Origin: an uncultured Granulosicoccus sp.
GTDB lineage: Bacteria > Pseudomonadota > Gammaproteobacteria > Granulosicoccales > Granulosicoccaceae
Length of the DNA stretch: 64,000 nt
NCBI GenBank assembly: GCA_937924505.1
Contig: CALDSR010000010.1
Span: 1-64,000 of the forward strand
Direction of reading: 5' to 3'
In this document: one piece after another, positions 18,432 through 27,359 of the stretch
How the letters are laid out: every line of letters starts with the position of its first letter
Position numbering within the stretch: the stretch's first letter is position 1
Notes under the pieces: model-generated
Databases searched by the model: none
Seen by the model: only the letters and a program-made list of their open reading frames with translations
What the model was told of the DNA's origin: nothing
Made by a program: the position numbers and the translations under genes

Positions 18432-19289
18432 GTGATTATCGACACTCACTTGCACCTGATTTACCTGGATAAACTTTCTTATCCTTGGCTTGACAAGGTC
18501 ACAGTATTACGCAAAGACGCTACATTTGAGCATTACGCCAAAGTAGCCAGAAGAGTCGGTATCACCGGCGCTTTACACATGGAAGTGGATGTCGCGGAGA
18601 AAGACATCGAGGCCGAATCTGCAATGGTTGGCGAATTGATATCAAGCGAAAATTGCTTGCTGAAAGGTGCAATTTCAGCGTGTCGACCAGAATCAATGGA
18701 ATTTTCAAAATTTTTGGAAAGAAGCCGGGAAAATAGCAATATAAAGGGCTTCAGGCGTGTTTTGCACGTTGTGCCCGATGAATTGTCTACGACAAGTCTG
18801 TTTCGCGATAATGTAAAGCGTTTATCAGGCACTGGACTTACGTTTGATTTATGTTTTTTGGCGGCTCAGTTACCACTGGCTATAGAACTGGTTGATCATT
18901 GTCCGGACGTAACCTTTGTGCTTGATCACTGTGGAGTCCCAGACCTGAACAACGAATCAAAAGAGCCCTGGTTGTCTCATATAAAAGAGCTGTCTAAACG
19001 AGACAATGTCTACGCAAAAATTTCAGGTATTATCGCCTACGGAAACCGTGATAATTGGTCACTCTCCGATATTCGTCCCTACATCGAACACATCATAGAT
19101 GCATTTGGTTGGTCGCGGGTAGTATGGGGTAGCGACAGTCCGGTCTGTACCTTGGCAGGTCAAATCGAAACATGGGTATCTGCCACTCATGCATTGCTGG
19201 TTTCTTGCTCGAGAGACGAAAAATCCGCTTTGCTTTGTAATAATGCTGCTGCGTTATGGTCAATACCAGTCAATACCACTACGTCATGA
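18432..19289 (+). CDS. Amidohydrolase (COG3618; sugar lactonase-like)
   Basis: 285 aa from the GTG at 18432, which follows GAGGG by 5 bases. The upstream frame has no good start and lacks similarity. The TIM-barrel metal site begins IIDTHLHL. Further on come FRRVLH, FVLDHCGVP and the catalytic Asp in VVWGSDSPV. The family contains L-fucono- and L-rhamnono-lactonases and 2-pyrone-4,6-dicarboxylate lactonase, which fits the divergent enolase-superfamily gene. The last residues (SIPVNTTTS) are read through a 10-bp tandem duplication (19259-19278). Removing one copy would fuse this frame to the following PhyH gene. Confidence 0.82.
   Translation: MIIDTHLHLIYLDKLSYPWLDKVTVLRKDATFEHYAKVARRVGITGALHMEVDVAEKDIEAESAMVGELISSENCLLKGAISACRPESMEFSKFLERSRENSNIKGFRRVLHVVPDELSTTSLFRDNVKRLSGTGLTFDLCFLAAQLPLAIELVDHCPDVTFVLDHCGVPDLNNESKEPWLSHIKELSKRDNVYAKISGIIAYGNRDNWSLSDIRPYIEHIIDAFGWSRVVWGSDSPVCTLAGQIETWVSATHALLVSCSRDEKSALLCNNAAALWSIPVNTTTS
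19259..19278 (+). repeat. 10-bp tandem duplication (GTCAATACCA x2) at the amidohydrolase-PhyH junction
   Basis: Two exact adjacent copies at 19259-19268 and 19269-19278, inside the last codons of the amidohydrolase and just before the PhyH gene. Ten bases is not a multiple of three, so gain or loss of one copy changes the frame. Confidence 0.9.
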
Positions 19290-19299
19290 GGGTATAGAA

Positions 19300-20148
19300 A
19301 TTAAATCTTTCTTGAGCAAAGAGCAAATCGCGGCTTATCGGGATGATGGTTTCCTGTTTCCACTACCCGTACTCTCTGTCGAGCAGGCCTTCGACTATCG
19401 CATGCAGCTCGAAACCATTGAGCGTGATTACGTTGACAGTCAATTATTACGCCGACCGCTCAGTGACTATATACGCACGCATTCTGATGTGATTATGCCG
19501 ATGGCAGCGGAATTGGCGTTACAAGCAACTGTTCTTGATGCTGTGGAATCCATCCTTGGCCCTGATCTGATGGTATGGGGGGCGGATTTCTTTATTAAAG
19601 AGGCCTATTCACCTATGCGGGTCACCATGCATCAAGACCTGACATATTGGGGTTTAGGGGAAACATCAAATCAAGTCACTGCGTGGATTGCGCTGAGCGC
19701 TTCAACCGTTGAATCAGGTTGTGTTAATTTGCTGAAGGGGAGTCATAAGAATACGATATTGCCGCACACGGATACACTGGCCGGAGACAATCTACTCTCC
19801 AGAGGGCAAGAAGTTGAAGTAGATGTACGCGATGAGGATTGTACGCATGTTGTTCTCGAACCCGGGGAAATGTCCTTGCATCATGGCTTGGCCATACATG
19901 GATCCAATCCTAATAAATCGAATGACCGAAGAATCGGCTTTGCGGTCCGCTACATCAGTCCTGATGTCGGACAAAAAAGTGCACGTCGTGAATACGCAAT
20001 GCTTGCACGTGGTGTAGATCGATCGAATGGGTTCATACATTACGCGCCTCCAAGCTCTCTTTTTTCTGCATCCAGCCTATCGCTGTATGAAGAAATAAAG
20101 AATGAGCAATCCAAGGTACTTATGGCTGATATAAAAAACATTGTCTAA
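19300..20148 (+). CDS. Phytanoyl-CoA dioxygenase (PhyH) family protein, start uncertain
   Basis: Fe(II)/2-oxoglutarate oxygenase of about 282 aa. The iron ligands are HQD in VTMHQDLTYWG and the distal His in LAIHGSNPNKS; the 2-oxoglutarate Arg is in DRRIGFAVRY. The start is odd. Alignment with the paralogue at 60976 places residue 1 at 19300, an ATT codon 7 bases after TGAGGG. The nearest conventional in-frame starts are TTG at 19312 (19 bases from that site) and ATG at 19243 (no ribosome site, 47-base overlap). The gene may have lost its own start because it was once fused to the amidohydrolase. Such oxygenases hydroxylate small acids or amines; the substrate is unknown. Confidence 0.85.
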   Translation: MKSFLSKEQIAAYRDDGFLFPLPVLSVEQAFDYRMQLETIERDYVDSQLLRRPLSDYIRTHSDVIMPMAAELALQATVLDAVESILGPDLMVWGADFFIKEAYSPMRVTMHQDLTYWGLGETSNQVTAWIALSASTVESGCVNLLKGSHKNTILPHTDTLAGDNLLSRGQEVEVDVRDEDCTHVVLEPGEMSLHHGLAIHGSNPNKSNDRRIGFAVRYISPDVGQKSARREYAMLARGVDRSNGFIHYAPPSSLFSASSLSLYEEIKNEQSKVLMADIKNIV

Positions 20149-20343
20149 GAGTTCATCAGTCCTCCTATCCGGCATTTCCTTTCGTTCTACGCCAAATAAC
20201 TTAATATTTGATTTTTCAGAGCGATCGTTCACTCTGATAAAGTCGATATCATTTGAAACACCCGAGCATGGGAACAGTGTCTCGCTATTCGCGGCAGTAG
20301 CAATAAGAGAAAAAAGTAATACAATCGAATATTTCATTACCAC
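20077..20343 (-). CDS. Possible small exported protein
   Basis: 88 aa from a GTG at 20343 that follows GGAGA by 6 bases; an ATG lies two codons further on at 20337. The N-terminus is a good signal peptide (KYSIVLLFSLIATAANS, cleaved before ETLFPC). The mature part is about 65 residues, with a single Cys and a hydrophobic tail. The last 72 bases overlap the PhyH gene on the other strand, and the tail looks like antisense of that gene, so this may be a truncated relic of a longer exported protein. I recognise no family. Confidence 0.4.
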   Translation of the reverse strand: MVMKYSIVLLFSLIATAANSETLFPCSGVSNDIDFIRVNDRSEKSNIKLFGVERKEMPDRRTDELLDNVFYISHKYLGLLILYFFIQR

Positions 20344-20378
20344 GAAAACTCTCCAGAGATAACGCCTACATCAGAGGA

Positions 20379-20431
20379 AGTTGACGCGGCTGCATGTTGT
20401 GGCGTTGCCACGTTATGTAGTCGAGTCAACT
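20379..20431 (+). other. 53-nt near-perfect hairpin, intergenic
   Basis: Two 25-base arms around a 3-base loop (20404-20406). Twenty-three of 25 positions pair if G:U is allowed in the plus-strand RNA, including four G:U pairs. The mismatches are 386/424 and 397/413. On the minus strand the four wobble pairs become C:A mismatches, so the fold favours plus-strand RNA or single-stranded DNA. No T-run follows, so it is not a standard terminator. It could be a REP-like element, a small RNA or an attachment-like site. Confidence 0.5.
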
Positions 20432-20610
20432 TTCCGTTGAATGCACTGGTTATATTGTCACTCTAGGAGCTTGCTGTAATGATTGTCGAGCAGTCTTCGT
20501 AGCGCCCTAACCTGCCCATCGCCACAGCAGTTATTTTACGATTTGAAATACGTCCAAACGAAATTCTAAGCACTTAAATTATTTATTACATACAGCAACT
20601 AGCACGGCAC

Positions 20611-20985
20611 CTATCTATCCCAAGGGCTTTTTCTCAATTTTTTAATATCAATCATACTGAGATTTTCACTATGATCATTCTTCCTTTCCAAATTCAGAAA
20701 AAGCCACGATGCAAGCAGTTCCATGCTTTGTTTAGTCCAGTCACCTGACCATCCATGATTGCCAAGCTTGTACGCAAATAAATCGTCTTTCCGAGATACG
20801 GATACGTATGCCCCAGGATCACTCATGCTTGGATAATACTGATCATAGAAGCATAGTTTATGGGTAGCGGGAAGCCACTCTAGAAGACTAATAAAGTTCT
20901 CTCTCGTAGTCGACGCCAAAACCTTGATACTACAACCATCCTGAACGAAAGATGCTTCAAGATTTTCTATAACAGGTAGATTCAT
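20611..20985 (-). CDS. Hypothetical protein, 124 aa
   Basis: 124 aa, no signal peptide or membrane helix, aromatic-rich in the middle (CFYDQYYPSMSD, LGNHGWSGDWTKQS). I recognise no family. The start is ATG at 20985 without a clear ribosome site. Codon use looks ordinary and the protein-like composition supports a real gene, but the surroundings (hairpin, relics) suggest an unstable region, so it may be horizontally acquired. Confidence 0.55.
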   Translation of the reverse strand: MNLPVIENLEASFVQDGCSIKVLASTTRENFISLLEWLPATHKLCFYDQYYPSMSDPGAYVSVSRKDDLFAYKLGNHGWSGDWTKQSMELLASWLFLNLERKNDHSENLSMIDIKKLRKSPWDR

Positions 20986-21636
20986 AATGATCTGTGGACC
21001 CCTAACGGATTAACCGGTCTTTCGTTTGATCTGGCTTGTATCAAAAAAGGAGGAAATCCCTATTTGACCAAAATGCAAAAAAGTTCCGCTGACCAATATA
21101 ACAGCCTAATTAACCGGTTTTCCAGTGAATTCTCGTTATTCTAGGCAGTGTTGTTAAGCTCGTATTGGTGATGTTAGCCGAGGAAAGCTCGATGGATTTA
21201 CCATCGACTATCTCGTTCTCATTGCCGAACGTGTCGGTGTCAATCCGCTAAAGATAGTGGGTTGACAGTCAACCCCACGCCGGTATTCAACCGAGTTTAT
21301 CGCTGGTTAGTCTTCTTGATTTTCTGCTACTGCTTCTCTTGCGAACAAGCGTGCAACTGTTTTCCGAGTTTCAATAGCTTTCTTCAGCGAACGCTGTGCG
21401 TTCGGGTACATATAAAAGGCGCGAAATAGATTTATGACCGCGACAGTCGAAATACTTGAAGTTGTTGTTGAAGATATTCTATTTCCAACATCGGAGATGT
21501 CTGCTCGGCTCTGATCCGTTTCATCGCAAGCCCGGCTATTGCGCCGTCAACATCTGTGTAAAAACTGATGCAGATATTGTTGGTACTATCGTATACGGAT
21601 CAAGTTGCCGTATCGGCACAAAGTGATGGACCCTCG
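20986..21636. other. Decayed intergenic region with gene relics
   Basis: 650 bases without an intact gene. It contains a plus-strand fragment of a periplasmic binding-domain protein (21170-21265, listed separately), and a minus-strand open stretch of about 78 codons ending with TAA at 21307 that has no usable upstream start. The latter has a basic, protein-like C-terminal part (YPNAQRSLKKAIETRK). Together they suggest gene loss here. Confidence 0.5.
21170..21265 (+). pseudogene. Relic of an SBP_bac_3-type substrate-binding domain
   Basis: In one frame the plus strand reads RGKLDGFTIDYLVLIAERVG and then reaches TGA at 21263. The pattern GKLxGFxIDYLxLxAE is the start of the family-3 periplasmic binding domain found in sensor kinases, GGDEF proteins and amino acid receptors. 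The flanks do not continue the domain, so this is a short leftover of a deleted gene. Identification rests on one motif. Confidence 0.45.
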
Positions 21637-23247
21637 CTATGAATTAACCGCCTTTTTTATCAATTTTTGACTTGCCAAATACTCATCGTAAGTGCCGGCA
21701 TAGTTAAGCAGTTGCCTGTCAGCAATCTCAACTATCTGAGTTGCCAGTGAAGAGACAAATTCCCGATCATGGCTGACAAATATAATTGTCCCTTCATAGT
21801 GATCAAGCGCGAGGTTCAGCGCTTCGATCGCCTCCATATCCATATGATTGGTCGGTTCATCCAGAATCAACACATTGGGAGCAGACATCATCAACTTTCC
21901 AAAAAGCAGGCGGTTCTTTTCTCCACCTGAGCACACTTTGACGGGCTTTTTGAAATCATCCGACGAAAACAGAAGCTGTCCCAAAGTCGCACGCACGATT
22001 TGATCGTTGTGTGAGGACTGACGCCACTGGCTCATCCAGTCGAACAAACTGATGCTGCTATTGAATTCGTTTATATTGTCCTGCGGGCAATACCCTATTT
22101 TAACGTTTTCTGACCATTGAATTACCCCTGTGTCCGTTTGTATTTCATTCATAAGGCAACGGAGTAAGGTACTCTTGCCAACACCATTTTCGCCAATAAT
22201 TGCGAGACGAGCACCAGCCTCCAACATCAGGTTTCCGTTTTCAAACAACGGACCTTCGTCAAATCCTTTCGAGATGTTTTCCAGCGAAATTGCCTGTCGA
22301 AATAATTTCTTCTCTTGCGTGAAGCGGATGTAAGGGCTCACACGACTGGAACGCTTGATGTCCGCTAGTTGAATTTTCTCGATCTTCTTCGCACGCGATG
22401 TCGCTTGTTTTGCTTTTGATGCGTTTGCAGAGAACCGGCTAACAAATTGTTGAAGATCAGCTATTTGGGCTTTTTTCTTACTATTTTCATTCTGCAATAA
22501 CTCTCGTGCTGCCGTTGACGCAATCATGAAATCGTCATAGTTGCCTGGATAAACACGAAGTTCGCCGTAATCGATATCTGCCATATGCGTGCATACCGTA
22601 TTAAGAAAATGGCGATCATGCGAAATAATAATGATGGTGCTTTTCTGATTACTCAACACCCCTTCAAGCCAACGAATAGCGTTGATATCCAGATTGTTTG
22701 TCGGTTCATCAAGCAAGAGAATATCCGGCGATGCAAACAGAGCCTGGGCGAGCAACACGCGTAGTTTCCAACCTGGCGCAACATCACTCATCGGTCCGAA
22801 ATGTAATGAGACGTCAATGCCTGCACCGCTTAGAAACTCCCCTGCCCGACTCTCTGCGGTATAGCCATCCATTTCTGCGAACTCGATTTCCAGTTCCGCG
22901 ACGCGCATTCCCTCGTCCTCGCTCATTTCAGGCAAAGCATAAAGCCTGTCTCGTTCCTGTTTTACCTTCCATAGATCAGCATGACCCATGATGACTGTAT
23001 CGATTACCGAAAATTCCTCGAACGCGAACTGATCCTGATTCAGTTTTCCTATGCGTTCATTGGGCGTAATGGACACATTTCCTGCGGTTGGTTCGAGATC
23101 GCCAGACAATATATTCATGAATGTGGATTTGCCACAGCCATTGGCGCCAATCATTCCATAGCGATTACCATCACCAAATTTGACGGATATATTTTCGAAC
23201 AACGGTTTGGTGCCGAATTGGACGGTAACGTTTGCAGCAGAAATCAA
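21637..23247 (-). CDS. ybiT: ABC-F family ATPase YbiT
   Basis: 536 aa, soluble ribosome-associated ABC-F protein with two nucleotide-binding domains. The first has Walker [10 protein letters not shown] near residue 36 and Walker [13 protein letters not shown] near 182. The second has GENGVGKST near 353 and [15 protein letters not shown] near 455. The N-terminus ([19 protein letters not shown]) and the stretch [16 protein letters not shown] match E. coli YbiT almost residue for residue. The start is TTG at 23247, which aligns with the E. coli start. ABC-F proteins act on the ribosomal E site to help stalled translation; YbiT's exact task is not settled. Monocistronic. Confidence 0.93.
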   Translation of the reverse strand: MISAANVTVQFGTKPLFENISVKFGDGNRYGMIGANGCGKSTFMNILSGDLEPTAGNVSITPNERIGKLNQDQFAFEEFSVIDTVIMGHADLWKVKQERDRLYALPEMSEDEGMRVAELEIEFAEMDGYTAESRAGEFLSGAGIDVSLHFGPMSDVAPGWKLRVLLAQALFASPDILLLDEPTNNLDINAIRWLEGVLSNQKSTIIIISHDRHFLNTVCTHMADIDYGELRVYPGNYDDFMIASTAARELLQNENSKKKAQIADLQQFVSRFSANASKAKQATSRAKKIEKIQLADIKRSSRVSPYIRFTQEKKLFRQAISLENISKGFDEGPLFENGNLMLEAGARLAIIGENGVGKSTLLRCLMNEIQTDTGVIQWSENVKIGYCPQDNINEFNSSISLFDWMSQWRQSSHNDQIVRATLGQLLFSSDDFKKPVKVCSGGEKNRLLFGKLMMSAPNVLILDEPTNHMDMEAIEALNLALDHYEGTIIFVSHDREFVSSLATQIVEIADRQLLNYAGTYDEYLASQKLIKKAVNS

Positions 23248-23720
23248 GGAAAGGACCTACGTTGGGCACGTGAGGGTGCCGAGAAAGAAGTTAGCCCGCT
23301 AATTTAACACGTCAAACCCGCCTAGTCCCTCATCGGGCACGATTACCGGGCCTGTCTGACGTTAGAAATAGCCCGACAGTCCCCACGGCCAGCGGTATTG
23401 GGCCGGTGAATTGACCCGATTGAACTGAACGGACACAATCGCTCCTGCGCTCAGCGAGGTTTTGTATACCCCATTGGGCGGCGTATGGCGGGCTTGCGGA
23501 GGAGCACTGTGGTTCTGGAAATACACGAGAACGACATCGATACTCCGTACAGGCGATATTACTCTAATTGATTATCGGACGACAGGAATGAACATGTTTG
23601 ACTGGTCCAGTCCACTGTCGCATCTAAGATGCTCGACCCGACAGTGTCTACAATTATCTGGCATCAAACCAAAAACTCGCTGACTGACAATACCTCTTTA
23701 CACGGTCTCTATTCTCTGAC
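23248..23720. other. Intergenic region upstream of ybiT and the flavin oxidoreductase
   Basis: About 470 bases between two divergent genes. A minus-strand stretch of 69 codons (23362-23571, ending SGYF) is open but has no ATG or TTG near its beginning, so I do not call it; it could be a relic of a longer gene's C-terminus. No clear promoter could be fixed by eye. Confidence 0.4.
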
Positions 23721-25769
23721 ATGTCATCTGATCCGCTACTGCAACCCTTCCAGCTCAAACACCTGACTCTGAAGAACCGGATCATGACAACCAGTCATGA
23801 GCCTGCCTATCCGGTGGCAGGTATGCCTACCGAGCGTTACCGCGCATATCACGAAGAACGGGCCAAGGCTGGAGTGGCGCTCGCCATGACTGCGGGGTCA
23901 GCGGCTGTCAGTCGCGATTCCCCGCCCGTCTTTAATAATGTTTTAGCTTATCAGGATGAAGTTGTTCCCTGGATACAAGACCTGACTGACGCCTGCCACG
24001 AACACGGCTGTGCTGTAATGATTCAACTGACCCACTTGGGGCGTCGCACAACTTGGAATAAAGGCGATTGGTTGCCAAGTGTTTCTTCTTCCAGACACAG
24101 AGAACCTTCGCATCAACATTTTCCGAAGTTGATTGAGGATTGGGACATCGAACGAATCGTTTGTGATTTTGCAGATGCTGCTGAACGAATGCAGGCCGGC
24201 GGTATGGATGGTATAGAGCTACAAGTTTATGGTCATTTGCTGGATCAGTTTTGGTCGCCACTGACTAACGATCTCGATGGTGAGTATGACGCGACGAGCC
24301 TGGACAACAGATTGCGTTTGCCTATGGACGTTTTATCAGCGATTCGCAAACGGGTAGGAAATGATTTTATCGTTGGATTGCGTTATACCGCCGATGAGAT
24401 GCAAAAAGGAGGTATCAGCGCTGAGGAAGGGTTGGAAATATCCAAACGATTAGCCAACTCCGGTCAGGTTGACTTCCTGAATGTGATCCGCGGACGCATT
24501 CATACCGATCCCGCCATGGTCGAAGTCATTCCGATCCAGGGAATGCCAAGTGCGCCCCACCTCGATTTTGCGGGAAGTGTAAAAAAAGCAACCGGAATAC
24601 CCACCTTTCACGCTGCACGAATTCCAGATGTGGCAACCGCACGTCATGCCATCGCCAGTGGATTACTCGATATGGTCGGTATGACCAGAGCCCATATGGC
24701 GGATCCCCACATTGTTAGAAAAATCGTCGAGAAGAATGAACCAGACATCCGCCCCTGTGTAGGTGCTACCTATTGCCTGGATCGTATCTATCAAGGTGGA
24801 GAAGCACTGTGTATTCACAATGCGGCCACTGGCCGAGAGCTAACCATGCCTCACGATATCGTTAAGGCGGCGGTGCAAAAGAATATTGTTGTCGTCGGTG
24901 CCGGACCAGCAGGCCTTGAAGCCGCCAGAGTCGCCGCAGAACGCGGACATCAAGTGAACGTTCTTGAAGCGGCGTCTGAGCCAGGTGGACAGATAAGACT
25001 GACTGCCAGAAACCCAAGGCGTTCAGAGATGATGTCCATCATTGCTTGGCGAATGACTCAGTGCATCGAAAAGGGGGTCAAATTCCATTTCAATTTACTA
25101 GCAAATGCCGCAGATGTCGAAGCACTTGAACCAGATGTTGTTATCGTGGCAACAGGTGGTCTCCCCGACACCACCTTGTTCGAACAAAAAATCGCTTTGG
25201 AAAATGTTGTCACCAGTTGGGATATCATTGCTGGCGATGAGGTAACACCAGAAGAAAACGTACTTGTTTACGATGAAAGTGGTGATCACCCCGGTCTTCA
25301 GGCAGCGGAAGCAGCTGCGTCCGCTGGTGCCACGGTTGAAATAATGACACCGGACAGAACCTTTGCGCCAGGAATAATGGCAATGAATTTAACGCCGTAT
25401 ATGAAAGCCTTGCAAGAGAAGGACGCGACCTTTACGGTCGCTCGGCGGCTACTGAATGTGGAACGCGACGGAAACCGCTTGAAAGCTACAATAGGTACGG
25501 ATTACAGCGACCAGACATCGTTCGCTTTCTATGATCAGGTCGTTATTAATTACGGAACTCAGCCCCTTGCAGATTTGTACTTCGATCTGAAGCCACGTTC
25601 AGTTAATGGAGGTGCGGTGGATCACGATGCCTTGCTAAAGGGTCGGCCACAATTAACAGTCAAGAATCCCGAGGCAAAATTCAATCTCTATAGAATCGGC
25701 GATGCGGTTTCGTCTCGGAACACACATGCAGCGATATACGATGCTTTGCGATTGGTTAAAGATATATAA
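23721..25769 (+). CDS. NADH:flavin oxidoreductase, TMADH/dienoyl-CoA reductase type
   Basis: 682 aa. An N-terminal old-yellow-enzyme FMN barrel (QPFQLKHLTLKNRIMTTSHEP) covers about 1-340, an iron-sulfur segment follows, then an FAD/NAD(P) part starting VVVGAGPAGLEAARVAAERG near 392. The family includes trimethylamine dehydrogenase, 2,4-dienoyl-CoA reductase and N-methylproline or dimethylglycine demethylases. The Fe-S segment reads CVGATYC, then 11 residues, then C, so one of the four usual cysteines is Ala. Given the other methylamine-type flavoproteins in the window, an N-demethylase role is plausible. It starts at an ATG and converges on the ligase gene. Confidence 0.85.
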   Translation: MSSDPLLQPFQLKHLTLKNRIMTTSHEPAYPVAGMPTERYRAYHEERAKAGVALAMTAGSAAVSRDSPPVFNNVLAYQDEVVPWIQDLTDACHEHGCAVMIQLTHLGRRTTWNKGDWLPSVSSSRHREPSHQHFPKLIEDWDIERIVCDFADAAERMQAGGMDGIELQVYGHLLDQFWSPLTNDLDGEYDATSLDNRLRLPMDVLSAIRKRVGNDFIVGLRYTADEMQKGGISAEEGLEISKRLANSGQVDFLNVIRGRIHTDPAMVEVIPIQGMPSAPHLDFAGSVKKATGIPTFHAARIPDVATARHAIASGLLDMVGMTRAHMADPHIVRKIVEKNEPDIRPCVGATYCLDRIYQGGEALCIHNAATGRELTMPHDIVKAAVQKNIVVVGAGPAGLEAARVAAERGHQVNVLEAASEPGGQIRLTARNPRRSEMMSIIAWRMTQCIEKGVKFHFNLLANAADVEALEPDVVIVATGGLPDTTLFEQKIALENVVTSWDIIAGDEVTPEENVLVYDESGDHPGLQAAEAAASAGATVEIMTPDRTFAPGIMAMNLTPYMKALQEKDATFTVARRLLNVERDGNRLKATIGTDYSDQTSFAFYDQVVINYGTQPLADLYFDLKPRSVNGGAVDHDALLKGRPQLTVKNPEAKFNLYRIGDAVSSRNTHAAIYDALRLVKDI

Positions 25770-25787
25770 AAGCAACAACAAGCAGCA

Positions 25788-27359
25788 TCAGTCGCCAGAC
25801 AGTTCTTTCTTCAGCTCATCCTTGTTGATCAGGTTCTGATCACTCTGCACCAATGGTAACGATTTTCGATAAACGATACGGCCTGGCACCATGTACGACG
25901 CCAGATGCTTCTTTAACTCGAAGACTATTTCTTTTTCGGACAATTCGCTGATCGCCGAATAAACCATGACGATTTCTTCTTCAATTTGTGGATTTTCCAT
26001 GCCGAAAACTGCGCACTGTTGTATCTGTGGGAGGTTTTTTTCCACCACTGATTCGACTTCATATGGCGATACGCGGAACCCGCTTGTTTTGATCATGTCG
26101 TCTCGGCGAAATACAAAATAGAAGTACCCTTCTTCGTCCTTGTAGACATAGTCACCGGTTGCCACCACGATTTCATCTGCCAACTGTCCGTCCAGATCAA
26201 CAATATCTTTCAGAATTTGCACTGACTTGAAACGTTCCGCTGTTTCTTTCGGCGCATTCCAGAATCCGCGATAGATGTAGCTCCCCCGGTGAATCAGCTC
26301 TCCGACCTCGCGTGGAACGCATTCCTTGCCGTCTTCGTTGATAATATAGAGTTCGACATCTGGCACCGCCGTACCAATGGAATCTGGTCTGATCTTGATT
26401 TGCGACGGATCAAGATATGTGGAACGAAAAGCTTCTGTCAGTCCATGCATTGAGAAAAAACGCGCATTTCTGAAGGTTTTCTCACAATCATCGATCATGC
26501 GTTTCGTGACATTCCCACCGGACGAGGTAATAGTTCGGACATTGTCAAACAACTCAGGGTTAGGGCTTGTGGATAAATCCTCGTCAAACATTTGCGAGAT
26601 ATTTACCGGCATCAGTGGCAAGACGGTTACATGATCATTAATCAGATGGTTGAAAAAATCCTCTGGCAATATAAAGCGATGTAATGCCAGAGTAGCTCTA
26701 TTCATCAAAGCGCAGAAAATCTGGTTAAGACCGTAATCCAGATTAAAAATCAGCAGACCGGAGATTACATCGTGCTCGTTGAGGTCAAGATATTGGGTTA
26801 CAACACGTGCTGAGTCGATAAGATTTCGATGCGAAATAACAATACCTTTTGGCGTGCCTGTCAACCCAAACGAATACGTAATAACCGCGTTTTCATGACC
26901 ATTGATATCGCAATCGTACGGTTTGTTGTAGTACTTGAATATTTCTTCAAATGAAGGAATATCTTTATGTGTGGTTTCAAAAGAGACTACATGGCCACTA
27001 AAATTTATCTCTTCAATACTCTTGAGTTTTAGCTTGTCGGTGACAATACACTGAATTCCACAATCCTCGATGATGTATTCAACTTGCTCAGGCTTGAGAA
27101 GCCGAGTCAGCGGCACCAGCAAGTATTCGGTTGAGAGGATCGCCAATATGGCAATTACCTGCGAGGCACTCTTGTTTGAATATAGCCCTACTCTGGCGCC
27201 CTTGGGAAGATCCAGCTCCTGCAGGTACAGCGCTACCTGATCCGTCCTGGCGAGTAACTCGGCATAGGTCAGCTTTTCATCTTTGTCGACTAAGGCGACC
27301 TTATCGGGGTGAGATTTAGCAGCATTTTCCAGCAGAATTCGTATGCAATTTATTGACAT
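25788..27359 (-). CDS. AMP-forming ligase (ANL superfamily) of a glutamate mutase operon, atypical motifs
   Basis: 523 aa. Family features are present: LTYAELLARTDQVA, a Gly-rich phosphate loop, YRGFWNAPKETAERF, the hinge RDDMIKTSGFRVSPYEVE and a C-terminal subdomain. Two motifs deviate. The A3 loop reads SFGLTGTPKG in place of TSGSTGxPKG, and the end reads QNLINKDELK where NGK(I/V)DRxxLK is expected, so the catalytic lysine is Leu. Its ATG overlaps the glmL stop by 10 bases, making it the last gene of glmS-glmE-glmL. It may act on 3-methylaspartate or a derivative, with unusual chemistry or lost adenylation. No carrier protein lies nearby. Confidence 0.82.
   Translation of the reverse strand: MSINCIRILLENAAKSHPDKVALVDKDEKLTYAELLARTDQVALYLQELDLPKGARVGLYSNKSASQVIAILAILSTEYLLVPLTRLLKPEQVEYIIEDCGIQCIVTDKLKLKSIEEINFSGHVVSFETTHKDIPSFEEIFKYYNKPYDCDINGHENAVITYSFGLTGTPKGIVISHRNLIDSARVVTQYLDLNEHDVISGLLIFNLDYGLNQIFCALMNRATLALHRFILPEDFFNHLINDHVTVLPLMPVNISQMFDEDLSTSPNPELFDNVRTITSSGGNVTKRMIDDCEKTFRNARFFSMHGLTEAFRSTYLDPSQIKIRPDSIGTAVPDVELYIINEDGKECVPREVGELIHRGSYIYRGFWNAPKETAERFKSVQILKDIVDLDGQLADEIVVATGDYVYKDEEGYFYFVFRRDDMIKTSGFRVSPYEVESVVEKNLPQIQQCAVFGMENPQIEEEIVMVYSAISELSEKEIVFELKKHLASYMVPGRIVYRKSLPLVQSDQNLINKDELKKELSGD

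Noticed and set aside
20379..20431. Integron attC site as explanation for the hairpin
   Set aside because: The arms end in AGTTGAC/GTCAACT, which do not fit the RYYYAAC and GTTRRRY core boxes, and no integrase or cassette array is present.
23362..23571. 69-codon minus-strand open stretch ending SGYF
   Set aside because: No usable start, length is within chance, no recognised family. Mentioned only as a possible relic.
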